Notes under the pieces: generated by a model | What the model was told of the DNA's origin: nothing | The model's input: only the letters and a program-made list of their open reading frames with translations | Database searches by the model: none | Assembly: GCF_001875325.1 (NCBI RefSeq) | Contig: NZ_MDDC01000002.1 | Location: 1 to 64,000, forward strand | DNA length: 64,000 nt | Source: Neomoorella thermoacetica | GTDB taxonomy: Bacteria; Bacillota; DSM-521; Neomoorellales; Neomoorellaceae | Direction of reading: 5' to 3' | In this document: positions 17,331-24,937 of the stretch, piece by piece | Layout of the letters: each line of letters starts with the position of its first letter | Position numbering within the stretch: position 1 is the stretch's first letter | Translations under genes and position numbers: made by a program

Positions 17331-18098
17331 ATGGGCCGGTTTATCAATGCCTACGACCGGGCGCTCCTGGATTTGCAGAAGAACCTCCTGCATATGGGGG
17401 ATTACGTTGCCGGCCAGCTGGACCAGGCCCTGGCGGCCCTGAAGACCCAGGACGTCAAAATGGCGCGCCAGGTCATCGCAGGGGACGATGCTATCGATGA
17501 CCTGGATCACAATATCGAAATGTCCGCCCTGGATCTATTCTCCCTGCAGCAACCCTCCGGCGAAGACCTGCGTACCCTGGCTACAGTCATGCGAGTCAGT
17601 AGAGAATTGGAGCGCATTAGCGACTATGCCGTCAACATCGCTGAGGCGGCTGAACGCCTGGCCGAACTGGGGCCATACTTCAAGCCCCTGGTGGATATTC
17701 CCCGGATGAGCGACCTTGCCCGGGCCATGTTGCGCAGGAGCCTCCAGGCCCTGGTGGACCGCAACCTGGATCTTGCCCGGGAGGTGGTGGAGGCCGATGA
17801 CGCCGTCGATCGCCTCTTTGAAGCCCTTTATGATGAACTTGTGGGTTATATGAAAAAGGGCCCGGAGTACGTCGACCAGGCCAGTTACCTGGCTCTGGTG
17901 GCCCGTTATCTGGAGCGCATCGCCGACCACGCCGTCAATGTCGCCGAAATGGTTGTTTACCGGGAGACTGGCCAGCGCCGGGCCTTTAAGCACCGGCAGG
18001 GCCCGCAGAAAATCGCCTCCCGGCATGGCGAAGAAACCCCGCACCCGTGCAGCTACGCGAGGGCCACTGATCGAGGGCAGGCAAAGCCGGGTTATTAG
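17331..18098 (+). CDS. phoU: PhoU-type phosphate signalling protein
   Basis: About 255 residues made of two related three-helix repeats: LDQALAALKTQDVKMARQVI with RVSRELERISDYAVNIAE, and LQALVDRNLDLAREVVEADD with LVARYLERIADHAVNVAE. The E..ER..D.A.N motifs are the metal-binding signatures of PhoU. It restrains phosphate uptake and links transporters to histidine kinases. It lies just before a Na/Pi symporter with its own PhoU tail rather than a Pst operon. ATG 17331 has GGGGGGCAGAGG upstream. The last 30 residues are not PhoU-like. Confidence 0.88.
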   Translation: MGRFINAYDRALLDLQKNLLHMGDYVAGQLDQALAALKTQDVKMARQVIAGDDAIDDLDHNIEMSALDLFSLQQPSGEDLRTLATVMRVSRELERISDYAVNIAEAAERLAELGPYFKPLVDIPRMSDLARAMLRRSLQALVDRNLDLAREVVEADDAVDRLFEALYDELVGYMKKGPEYVDQASYLALVARYLERIADHAVNVAEMVVYRETGQRRAFKHRQGPQKIASRHGEETPHPCSYARATDRGQAKPGY

Positions 18099-18144
18099 CT
18101 GCTGGTAAATTAATTTCGCACGGAATAGATAATGGAGGTCATTG

Positions 18145-19752
18145 ATGCTTTTTAGCGTTGCGACCGGGCTGCTGGGAGGCCTGGCCCTTTTCCTTTATGG
18201 CATAAACCTCATCAGCACCGGCCTGCAAAAGGCGGCCGCCCGCCAGGTGCAGCAGCTCCTTGGGGCGGTGACCAGGAATCGTTTCTACGGCATGCTGGCC
18301 GGGCTGGTGGTTACCATCTTCCTGCAGAGCAGCGCTGTGACCACCGTGCTCCTGGTAGGCTTTGTCAGCGCCGGCCTCATGAGCCTGGGCCAGGCCCTGG
18401 GGGTCATCCTGGGTGCGGCTATCGGCTCCACCCTTACGGCCCAGCTCATTGCCTTTCACCTCAGCGACTATTCCCTCTGGGCGGTGGTTGCCGGTCTCAT
18501 CCCTTATCTCGCCGCCCGGCGCCTGCGCTGGCGTTACCTCGGCCAGGCCATCCTCGGGTTTGGCCTTATTTTTTATGGTGCCGCCCTTATGGGTACGGCC
18601 ATAGCGCCCTTTAGCACCATACCCGGGTTTACCGCCGTCCTGCACCGCCTGGCGGCCCATCCCTGGATGATGATGCTGGCGGCCACCCTCTTTACGGCCA
18701 TTGTCCAGGGCAGCGCCGCCCCGGTGGTGGTGGCCATGACCCTGGCGGCCAGGGGCGGCCTGGCCCTGGAACCGGCCCTGGCCCTGGTCCTGGGCGCCAA
18801 CCTGGGTACTACGGCTACGGCCCTTATCTCCAGCATCGCCTTTTCCCGGGAGGCCAAGCGGGTAGCCATGGCCCATTTCTTTTTTAAACTCGCGGGCGTG
18901 CTTCTCTTTTTACCCTTCCTGGGCCTCTATGCCGGCCTGTCCCGCCTTACTTCCCCGGACGTTGCCCGCCAGGTGGCCAACGGCCATACCCTGTTTAACA
19001 TTATCAACATGCTGGTATTTATTCCTTTTACGCCCCTGGTAGGCCGCCTGATGGTAAAGCTCCTGCCCGATGCTCCCGAGGAGGAAAAGGTAGCCAAGTA
19101 CCTGGATAACTCCTTCCTGGACGTGCCGGAACTGGCCCTGGCAGGGGTGACCCAGGAACTCCTGCGCATGGCCGGGATTATCCGGGAGGAGATGTTCCCC
19201 CGGGTCATGCAACCCCTGGCCGAACGGGAGGTCGACCTGTTGGAGAGACTGCGCCGCCTGGACGGTATCCTCGACTACCTCTACAGGGCCGTCGCCCGGT
19301 ACCTGGCCCATATGAACCGGGATAACTTGAGTGAGGAACAAATAGTGGCCCAGACCAGGCTGCTTTACATTGCCAATGACCTGGAGCATATCGGCGACGT
19401 GACTGTGGAGATAGCCCGGCACTGGCGCAAGATGGAAACCAGCGGCATAGAGTTTTCCCCCGAGGGGCAGGCCGAACTCCAGGAGATGTTTGAGAAGGTT
19501 AAAGAGAACTTCACTTCCGCTATCCAGGCCTTCGCCAGTGACGACCAGGCCCTGGCCGCCCGGGTCATCCGCGGCCACCCCGAGATCCTGCGGCTGGAGA
19601 AAAACCTGCGCTACTCCCATTTCCAGCGCCTGCAGCGGGAGAATCGTCTCAGCCTGGAGACCACCTCCGTCCATATGGAGCTCATTAACCACCTCCTGCG
19701 CCTGAACATCCATAACGTCAGTATAGCCCAGGCGGTGATGGGTATTATTTAA
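18145..19752 (+). CDS. Na/Pi cotransporter family protein with PhoU tail
   Basis: About 535 residues. The first 310 hold two inverted hydrophobic repeats with the QSS motifs of the NptA/PF02690 family: TIFLQSSAVTTVLLVGF and AIVQGSAAPVVVAMTL, plus LGANLGTTATALISSIAF. The C-terminal 200 residues are a PhoU-like helical domain (LYIANDLEHIGDVTVEIARH). It would import phosphate with sodium, the PhoU tail gating flux. ATG 18145 has GGAGGTC upstream. Located 46 bases after phoU. Confidence 0.88.
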   Translation: MLFSVATGLLGGLALFLYGINLISTGLQKAAARQVQQLLGAVTRNRFYGMLAGLVVTIFLQSSAVTTVLLVGFVSAGLMSLGQALGVILGAAIGSTLTAQLIAFHLSDYSLWAVVAGLIPYLAARRLRWRYLGQAILGFGLIFYGAALMGTAIAPFSTIPGFTAVLHRLAAHPWMMMLAATLFTAIVQGSAAPVVVAMTLAARGGLALEPALALVLGANLGTTATALISSIAFSREAKRVAMAHFFFKLAGVLLFLPFLGLYAGLSRLTSPDVARQVANGHTLFNIINMLVFIPFTPLVGRLMVKLLPDAPEEEKVAKYLDNSFLDVPELALAGVTQELLRMAGIIREEMFPRVMQPLAEREVDLLERLRRLDGILDYLYRAVARYLAHMNRDNLSEEQIVAQTRLLYIANDLEHIGDVTVEIARHWRKMETSGIEFSPEGQAELQEMFEKVKENFTSAIQAFASDDQALAARVIRGHPEILRLEKNLRYSHFQRLQRENRLSLETTSVHMELINHLLRLNIHNVSIAQAVMGII

Positions 19753-19827
19753 ACCCCTGGCGGAAAATAACTTGTGGCGGCGCGCTATTTTTGTTAAACT
19801 ACACCCTGAAGAAAGGAGAGATTGGCT

Positions 19828-20679
19828 TTGCGCGGTATCTGGTTTTCAGAACTACAGACACCGGACCTGGCGATTTCCGTTCGCCTGAACCAAACCCTGC
19901 ATCATGAAAAAACCCCCTACCAGGAGCTGGCCGTGGTGGACACGGAAGCCTACGGCCGCATGCTCCTCCTGGACAATATTATCCAGACGACCGTTAAGGA
20001 CGAGTTCTTTTACCATGAGATGATCGCCCACGTGCCCCTGAATACCCATCCCAACCCCCGCACCGCCCTGGTTATCGGTGGCGGCGACGGCGGCGTGGTC
20101 CGGGAAATTGTCAAACACCCTTCGATTGAAAAGGTTACCCTGGTGGAGATTGACGCCCGGGTGGTGGCCAATGCCCGCGAGTACCTGCCGGAGATAGCCT
20201 GCGGCCTGGACGACGCCCGGGTGGAGATCCGCTTTGAAGACGGCATCGAGCACGTCCGCCAGCGGGAGAATACTTATGACGTAATTATCGTCGACTCTAC
20301 CGACCCCATCGGACCGGCAGTGGGCCTTTTCAGCGCCGAATTTTACCGTAACGTCTACCGGGCGTTAAAAGCCGATGGTGTATTCGTCGCCCAGACGGAA
20401 TCCCCTATCTTTAACAGCAGACTTATCCGCCGGATCCAGAGCGACCTGAAGGAGATCTTCCCCATAGCCAGGCTCTACCTAACCACGGTGCCCACCTATC
20501 CTGGTGGTCTCTGGGCCTTCAGCCTGGGGAGCAAGGAGTATGACCCTCTGGAGGTCGATTGGAGACAGGCCCCCCAGGTGGCGACCCGTTACTATACCCC
20601 GGCCATTCACCAGGCCGCCTTTTCCCTTCCCCCCTTTGTCCAGGAGTTCCTGGAGGCTCCGGAGGAAGAAGAGTTTTAA
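19828..20679 (+). CDS. speE: Spermidine synthase (polyamine aminopropyltransferase)
   Basis: About 283 residues. The family motifs are present in order: [55 protein letters not shown] (decarboxylated SAM binding), [14 protein letters not shown] (catalytic Asp) and QTESPIF. It transfers an aminopropyl group to putrescine, or to agmatine as in some thermophiles. The adjacent agmatinase suggests either route. TTG 19828 lies seven bases after GGAGAG; TTG 19822 is too close. Confidence 0.9.
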   Translation: MRGIWFSELQTPDLAISVRLNQTLHHEKTPYQELAVVDTEAYGRMLLLDNIIQTTVKDEFFYHEMIAHVPLNTHPNPRTALVIGGGDGGVVREIVKHPSIEKVTLVEIDARVVANAREYLPEIACGLDDARVEIRFEDGIEHVRQRENTYDVIIVDSTDPIGPAVGLFSAEFYRNVYRALKADGVFVAQTESPIFNSRLIRRIQSDLKEIFPIARLYLTTVPTYPGGLWAFSLGSKEYDPLEVDWRQAPQVATRYYTPAIHQAAFSLPPFVQEFLEAPEEEEF

Positions 20680-20740
20680 TGGCGGCTATCCCGGGGCGCC
20701 GGGAACGGCTCCATAGTTCGGGGAAGGAGTGTTAATCCCC

Positions 20741-21631
20741 ATGAATAACTCCGCTATCTTAGAAGGCTTTACCAGGGGCCAGGGATTCCTGGCCAGCAGC
20801 GACGATCTTGCCGGGGCCCGTGCGGTCCTGGCGGGCATTCCCTTTGATGCCACCACCACCTTTCGCCCCGGCACCCGCTGGGGCCCCCGGGCCATCCGCG
20901 CCGTGTCGGAGGTCCTGGAGGAATACAGCCCCTACCTGCAGCGTGAGCTCACGAGGGTTCCCTTTTACGACGCGGGAGACCTCGACCTCCCGCCGGGCAG
21001 GGTGGAGGCCAGTTTAGAACGAATGGAGGCGGCGGCCGACGCCCTCTTCGCCGCCGCCAGGGTGCCCTTCTTTCTGGGTGGGGAGCACCTGGTGAGCTAT
21101 CCCCTTATCCGGGCCGCCTACCGGCACTATCCCGACCTGGCCGTTCTCCATTTCGACGCCCATGCCGACCTGCGGGAGGATTACCTGGGGGAAAGGTTCT
21201 CCCATGCCACCGTCATGCGCCTGGTGGCGGAGGAGATCGGCCCCGCTCGCCTCTACCAGTTTGGCATCCGGTCCGGAACCTGGGGTGAATTTGCCTACGG
21301 CCAGGAAGAAACCAATTTTTTTATGGACGTGATTACGCCGCCCCTGGCTAAACTGGTACCGGAACTAGGCCGGCGCCCCCTGTACGTGACCATTGATATT
21401 GACGTGGTCGACCCGGCCTTTGCCCCCGGTACCGGTACTCCTGAACCGGGGGGATGCCCTCCCGGGGAGATCTTTAAAGCCATCCAGATCCTGCAGGGGG
21501 CCAATGTAGTCGCCTTTGACCTGGTGGAGGTCTGCCCGGCCTACGACCGGAGCGACATCACCGCCATCCTGGCGGCCAAGATCCTCCGCGAGGCCCTCCT
21601 GGCCTGGGGAGGAAAAGGCGACCAGGCCTGA
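20741..21631 (+). CDS. speB: Agmatinase (ureohydrolase family)
   Basis: About 296 residues. The manganese ligands of the arginase/agmatinase fold are present: LGGEHLVSYPL, LHFDAHADLREDY and TIDIDVVDPAFAPGTGTPEP. The N-terminal GIPFDATTTFRPGTRWGPRAIR is typical of agmatinases. The enzyme hydrolyses agmatine (or aminopropylagmatine) to putrescine (or spermidine) and urea. It forms an operon with speE. ATG 20741 follows GGAAGGAGTG; GTG 20729 lies within that site. Confidence 0.9.
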   Translation: MNNSAILEGFTRGQGFLASSDDLAGARAVLAGIPFDATTTFRPGTRWGPRAIRAVSEVLEEYSPYLQRELTRVPFYDAGDLDLPPGRVEASLERMEAAADALFAAARVPFFLGGEHLVSYPLIRAAYRHYPDLAVLHFDAHADLREDYLGERFSHATVMRLVAEEIGPARLYQFGIRSGTWGEFAYGQEETNFFMDVITPPLAKLVPELGRRPLYVTIDIDVVDPAFAPGTGTPEPGGCPPGEIFKAIQILQGANVVAFDLVEVCPAYDRSDITAILAAKILREALLAWGGKGDQA

Positions 21632-21707
21632 CCGCGACCGGTTTTTACCGCCGGTAATTACGCCGGTAAAACAGGAGCCCCCTGCCGGGCCGGGGAGCAA
21701 AAAATAT

Positions 21708-21737
21708 TTGACTTCGCCCCAGGTACCATGCTATAAT
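21708..21737 (+). promoter_or_regulatory. Promoter of the tRNA-Val/Asp/Phe cluster
   Basis: TTGACT (21708-21713) and a perfect TATAAT (21732-21737), 18-base spacer, 22 bases upstream of the first tRNA. Confidence 0.8.
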
Positions 21738-21759
21738 ATCTAACGCGGCAGGTACACAG

Positions 21760-21834
21760 GGGCGGTTAGCTCAGCGGGAGAGCACCTGCCTTACAAGCAG
21801 GGGGTCGGCAGTTCAAACCTGCCACTGCCCACCA
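21760..21834 (+). tRNA. tRNA-Val (anticodon TAC)
   Basis: Acceptor GGGCGGT pairs with ACTGCCC, the anticodon loop CTTACAA gives TAC, the T loop is GTTCAAA and the CCA end is encoded. Confidence 0.96.
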
Positions 21835-21839
21835 TAAAT

Positions 21840-21916
21840 GGAGCCGTAGTGTAGCGGTTTAACATGTCGGCCTGTCACGCCGAAGATCGCGGGTTCAAAT
21901 CCCGTCGGCTCCGCCA
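21840..21916 (+). tRNA. tRNA-Asp (anticodon GTC)
   Basis: Acceptor GGAGCCG pairs with CGGCTCC, the anticodon loop CTGTCAC gives GTC, and CCA is encoded. Confidence 0.96.
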
Positions 21917-21921
21917 TCCAT

Positions 21922-21997
<76 letters not shown>

Positions 21998-22003
21998 GCA
22001 AAA

Positions 22004-22042
22004 AACTCCTTCCTGGGCGGGGATCAGGAAGGAGTTTTTTAT
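22004..22042 (+). terminator. Terminator of the tRNA cluster
   Basis: AACTCCTTCCTG (22004-22015) pairs with CAGGAAGGAGTT (22025-22036), followed by TTTT. Confidence 0.85.
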
Positions 22043-22060
22043 ATCTTTTCACAGGTAACC

Positions 22061-22395
22061 CTACCCCATTGCTGCAGGGATGACAAAGTCCTGTACCCGG
22101 TGACGATGGCCGTCAACTTCATTGGTTTCAAAGTAGACATAGTGGGTATGCATGCCCCCCGGCAGGTCGATGGCCGGGCCGGTTATCGCATAATAGGAGT
22201 GAGTGTGCCCATAATCGAAGGTGGTAATACCATGCAGGATATGGTCATGGCTGTTATTGACCGGTCGGGGTAAACCAGTTACGCCGGGATACATATGGGC
22301 ATGGTCCTGTTCGCAACTGGTCTTCCCGCTTGGTCATGGACATATTGATGATAATTAAAGTTATTGTATAAGACAGTGGCTTCGGGAACCGGCAT
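22061..22395 (-). pseudogene. YmaF-family His-rich protein, apparent frameshift
   Basis: From ATG 22395, behind GGAGGCTTAAAA, the frame reads MPVPEATVLYNNFNYHQYVHD and then drifts into a premature stop. The other frame, from about 22333 on, reads SGKTSCEQDHAHMYPGVTG and continues with HDHILHGITTF, GHTHSYYAITG and DGHRHRVQDFVIP to a stop at 22061. The His-rich repeats (HSHDH, GHTH, GHRH) match the YmaF family. A single missing base in the run near 22329-22333 would restore one continuous reading frame of about 110 residues. ATG 22294 could give only the 77-residue C-terminal part. Genuine mutation and sequencing error cannot be separated here. Confidence 0.65.
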
Positions 22396-22503
22396 TTTTA
22401 AGCCTCCTTCCAGTACTTACTTGGATAGAATAATCTTGGTAATAATATATGGGGCTGGCAACTCTTGTTTACAATATCGCGCTTAGATAAAGGGGTTGTT
22501 TAT

Positions 22504-23667
22504 ATGCATATGCCAAAGCTGGAATATATAGAATATAAGAATCGCCTGGACCATTTTCAGGAGTCCTTGCAGGCCCTGGGGCTCGACGGTGCTATTATCT
22601 ACCAGGCCGCCGACCTGTACTACCTGACCGGAACGGCTCAGAGCTGCCACCTTTTCGTTCCGGCTGCCGGGGAGCCCCTCCTCCTGGCCTACCGGGACTT
22701 TGAGCGGGCGCGGGAGGAATCCGCCTGGCAGGTCAGGCCCCTGGGTAGTTTTAAGGATATCCCGGTTCTCCTGGCGGAGGCCGGGTGGACCGGGCTGCGC
22801 CGCCTGGGCCTGGAGCTGGACGTCATTCCCCTGAACCTCTTCCGGCGCTACGAAGCCCTCTTGCCGGGCGTCCAGTGGGCCGACATCGGCCAGGTCCTGC
22901 GGCGGCAGCGAATGGTCAAATCGCCGGCTGAACTGGAGGCCCTGCGGTGGTCCGCCGCCAAACACGCAGAGGTCTTCCGATACATAACTACCAGGATCCG
23001 GCCGGGGATGACAGAGCTGGAGATTGCCGCCGAGTTTGAAAGCTATGCCCGCCGCCTGGGCCACCAGGGCGCCAAGCGCTTCCGGGGCCAGGAACAGGGC
23101 ATGATTCCGGGCCTGGTTGCCGCCGGGGCCAACTCCGCCCGGACCTCCGGCTTCAACCTGCCCCTGGCCGGCCTGGGCCTCTCGCCCCTTTACCCCATGG
23201 GCGCCAGCCAGCACGCCTGGGAGGAAGGGGAACCCCTTCTCATCGACTACGCCGGGGTTTACGGCAACTACACCGTGGACCAGACCAGGATCTACCTGGG
23301 TAAGGGGGTACCGGAAGACCTACGGCAGGCCCAGGAAGTGGCTATGGAGATTGCAGGCCGGGTGGCGGAAGCGGCCCGGCCCGGGGTAACGGCTGGCGAG
23401 CTCTACGACCTGGCCGTGACCCTGGCCACCCGCGCGGGTTTGCAGGAGCACTTTATGGGCTACGGCCGGCAGGTGACTTACATCGGTCACGGCGTCGGCC
23501 TGGACCTGAACGAGTGGCCGGTGATAGCCAGGGGGGACAGGACCGTCCTGGCCGCGGGCATGGTCTTCGCCCTGGAGCCCAAGTTTGTCTTCCCGGGGAT
23601 AGGCAGCGCCGGGGTGGAGGATACGTATGTGGTTACTGATAGGGGAGCGGAAAAGTTGACATATTAG
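22504..23667 (+). CDS. M24B Xaa-Pro aminopeptidase-type protein
   Basis: About 387 residues: an N-terminal creatinase-like domain and a C-terminal pita-bread domain. All five metal ligands are visible: the Asp in LLIDYAG, the Asp in TVDQTRIYLGKG, the His in IGHGVGLDLNEWP, the Glu in FALEPKFVFPG and the Glu in GVEDTYVVT. It should cleave X-Pro bonds of small peptides using two metal ions. ATG 22504 has AAAGGGG eight bases upstream. It stands alone. Confidence 0.88.
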   Translation: MHMPKLEYIEYKNRLDHFQESLQALGLDGAIIYQAADLYYLTGTAQSCHLFVPAAGEPLLLAYRDFERAREESAWQVRPLGSFKDIPVLLAEAGWTGLRRLGLELDVIPLNLFRRYEALLPGVQWADIGQVLRRQRMVKSPAELEALRWSAAKHAEVFRYITTRIRPGMTELEIAAEFESYARRLGHQGAKRFRGQEQGMIPGLVAAGANSARTSGFNLPLAGLGLSPLYPMGASQHAWEEGEPLLIDYAGVYGNYTVDQTRIYLGKGVPEDLRQAQEVAMEIAGRVAEAARPGVTAGELYDLAVTLATRAGLQEHFMGYGRQVTYIGHGVGLDLNEWPVIARGDRTVLAAGMVFALEPKFVFPGIGSAGVEDTYVVTDRGAEKLTY

Positions 23668-23674
23668 GTAACAG

Positions 23675-24898
23675 TCAGCCGCCGCGTCGCCCGTTGAGCA
23701 AGTTTATTAGTTTTAACCAGTTATACAGATACACTGGCAGGATAAAGCGCTGCCGGACATGTTCCCGGCCGGCAGCGCCCAGGCGTTTTCCGAGGTCCGG
23801 GTTGACCAGCAGGCGCTCTACCTGGATGGCTACCTCTTCCACCGTGCGGGCAGTCAGTCCGGTTTCCTCGTTCAGCACCTGGTAGGCCAGGCCACCGGTG
23901 GGGGTAGCTACCAGGGGTTTACCCTTCCACAGAGCCTCGGTGGCCGTTAAACCAAAACCCTCGCGCAGCGACTTTTGCACTATCACATCGGCACGCCGCT
24001 GCAAGACGTTTATTTCCAGGTTTGCGTCGGGATTTAACGAAAGTACGGTAATGTCCGGGTCGCCCTCGGCCAATGCCCGCACCTCTTCCAGGATAGTAGC
24101 CCCTTCCGGGTCGTCATCGGCGCTCCCGCCGGCCAGGATCAGGCGGCAGGCTATATTTTTCCTGACCAGTTTAAAGGCCTCGATTACACCGGCAGGATCT
24201 TTAAGCCGGTCGAAACGGGACACCTGGAGGATTACCGGCGGACCTTCCGGATCTACGCCCAGCTTTTCGAGCACCGCTTCATAGTCAGCGGGAGACACCT
24301 CCTTGTTTTTGTCAGACAGGGGGTCGATAGCCGGCGGCATGAAGTACTGGAGGACGGGCAGGTCGCGGGCGTATTCTGGCAGGTGAAATACGGCTGCATC
24401 GCAGGTGGCCACCATTGGTGCCAGAAAATACCATACTTCTGGTACGGCATAACGCGGGTCTACGTGACAGTACCAGAGCCACCGGCCCCTGGTCCTGCCG
24501 CGGAAGGCGGTTAGCCCCAGGGGTTGCTGGTCATGGATTACCACCAGGTCGGCATCTCCATCCAGGAGGTTCTGATTTTTTTGGGCTATGGCCAGATAAT
24601 TTTCCAGCATCTCGCCGGTGATATTTACCGGCTGGCCATGCATACCGTTGTGAAATAGCTTGGTGGTATGGAAAAATTCCGTGGTGCCGGCTAGGACCTC
24701 CCGGTTGACGGTCAGTCCCACGTCTTCCATCAGGGGGACCAGGGAGCTTAAGATTTCTGCCACCCCGCCGCCGATAATAGTGGAGTTGATATGCCGGACG
24801 TTGTAGCCTTGTAAACTTTCTCCCAGGGATCGGATTTCGTCAATCAGGGCGCTTCCAGCTACGCCTTCATAGTCTTTAAGGCTTAACTGACGACTCAT
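23675..24898 (-). CDS. treT: Trehalose synthase, GT4 family (TreT type)
   Basis: 407 residues. The N-terminal half carries motifs seen in TreT enzymes: NSTIIGGGVAEILSSLVPLM, LLDGDADLVVIHDQQPLGL and WLWYCHVDPRYAVPEVW. The C-terminal half has the GT4 donor site QVSRFDRLKDPAGVIEAFKL and SLREGFGLTATEALWKGKPL with the E.E pair. TreT joins NDP-glucose and glucose into trehalose, reversibly. It is the last gene of a four-gene leftward operon with treY, a GH57 protein and treZ, giving a second, independent way of making or breaking trehalose. Confidence 0.85.
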   Translation of the reverse strand: MSRQLSLKDYEGVAGSALIDEIRSLGESLQGYNVRHINSTIIGGGVAEILSSLVPLMEDVGLTVNREVLAGTTEFFHTTKLFHNGMHGQPVNITGEMLENYLAIAQKNQNLLDGDADLVVIHDQQPLGLTAFRGRTRGRWLWYCHVDPRYAVPEVWYFLAPMVATCDAAVFHLPEYARDLPVLQYFMPPAIDPLSDKNKEVSPADYEAVLEKLGVDPEGPPVILQVSRFDRLKDPAGVIEAFKLVRKNIACRLILAGGSADDDPEGATILEEVRALAEGDPDITVLSLNPDANLEINVLQRRADVIVQKSLREGFGLTATEALWKGKPLVATPTGGLAYQVLNEETGLTARTVEEVAIQVERLLVNPDLGKRLGAAGREHVRQRFILPVYLYNWLKLINLLNGRRGG

Positions 24899-24937
24899 GG
24901 CCGCTACTTCCTTCCTTTATCCATTGAGGCAGGATGT

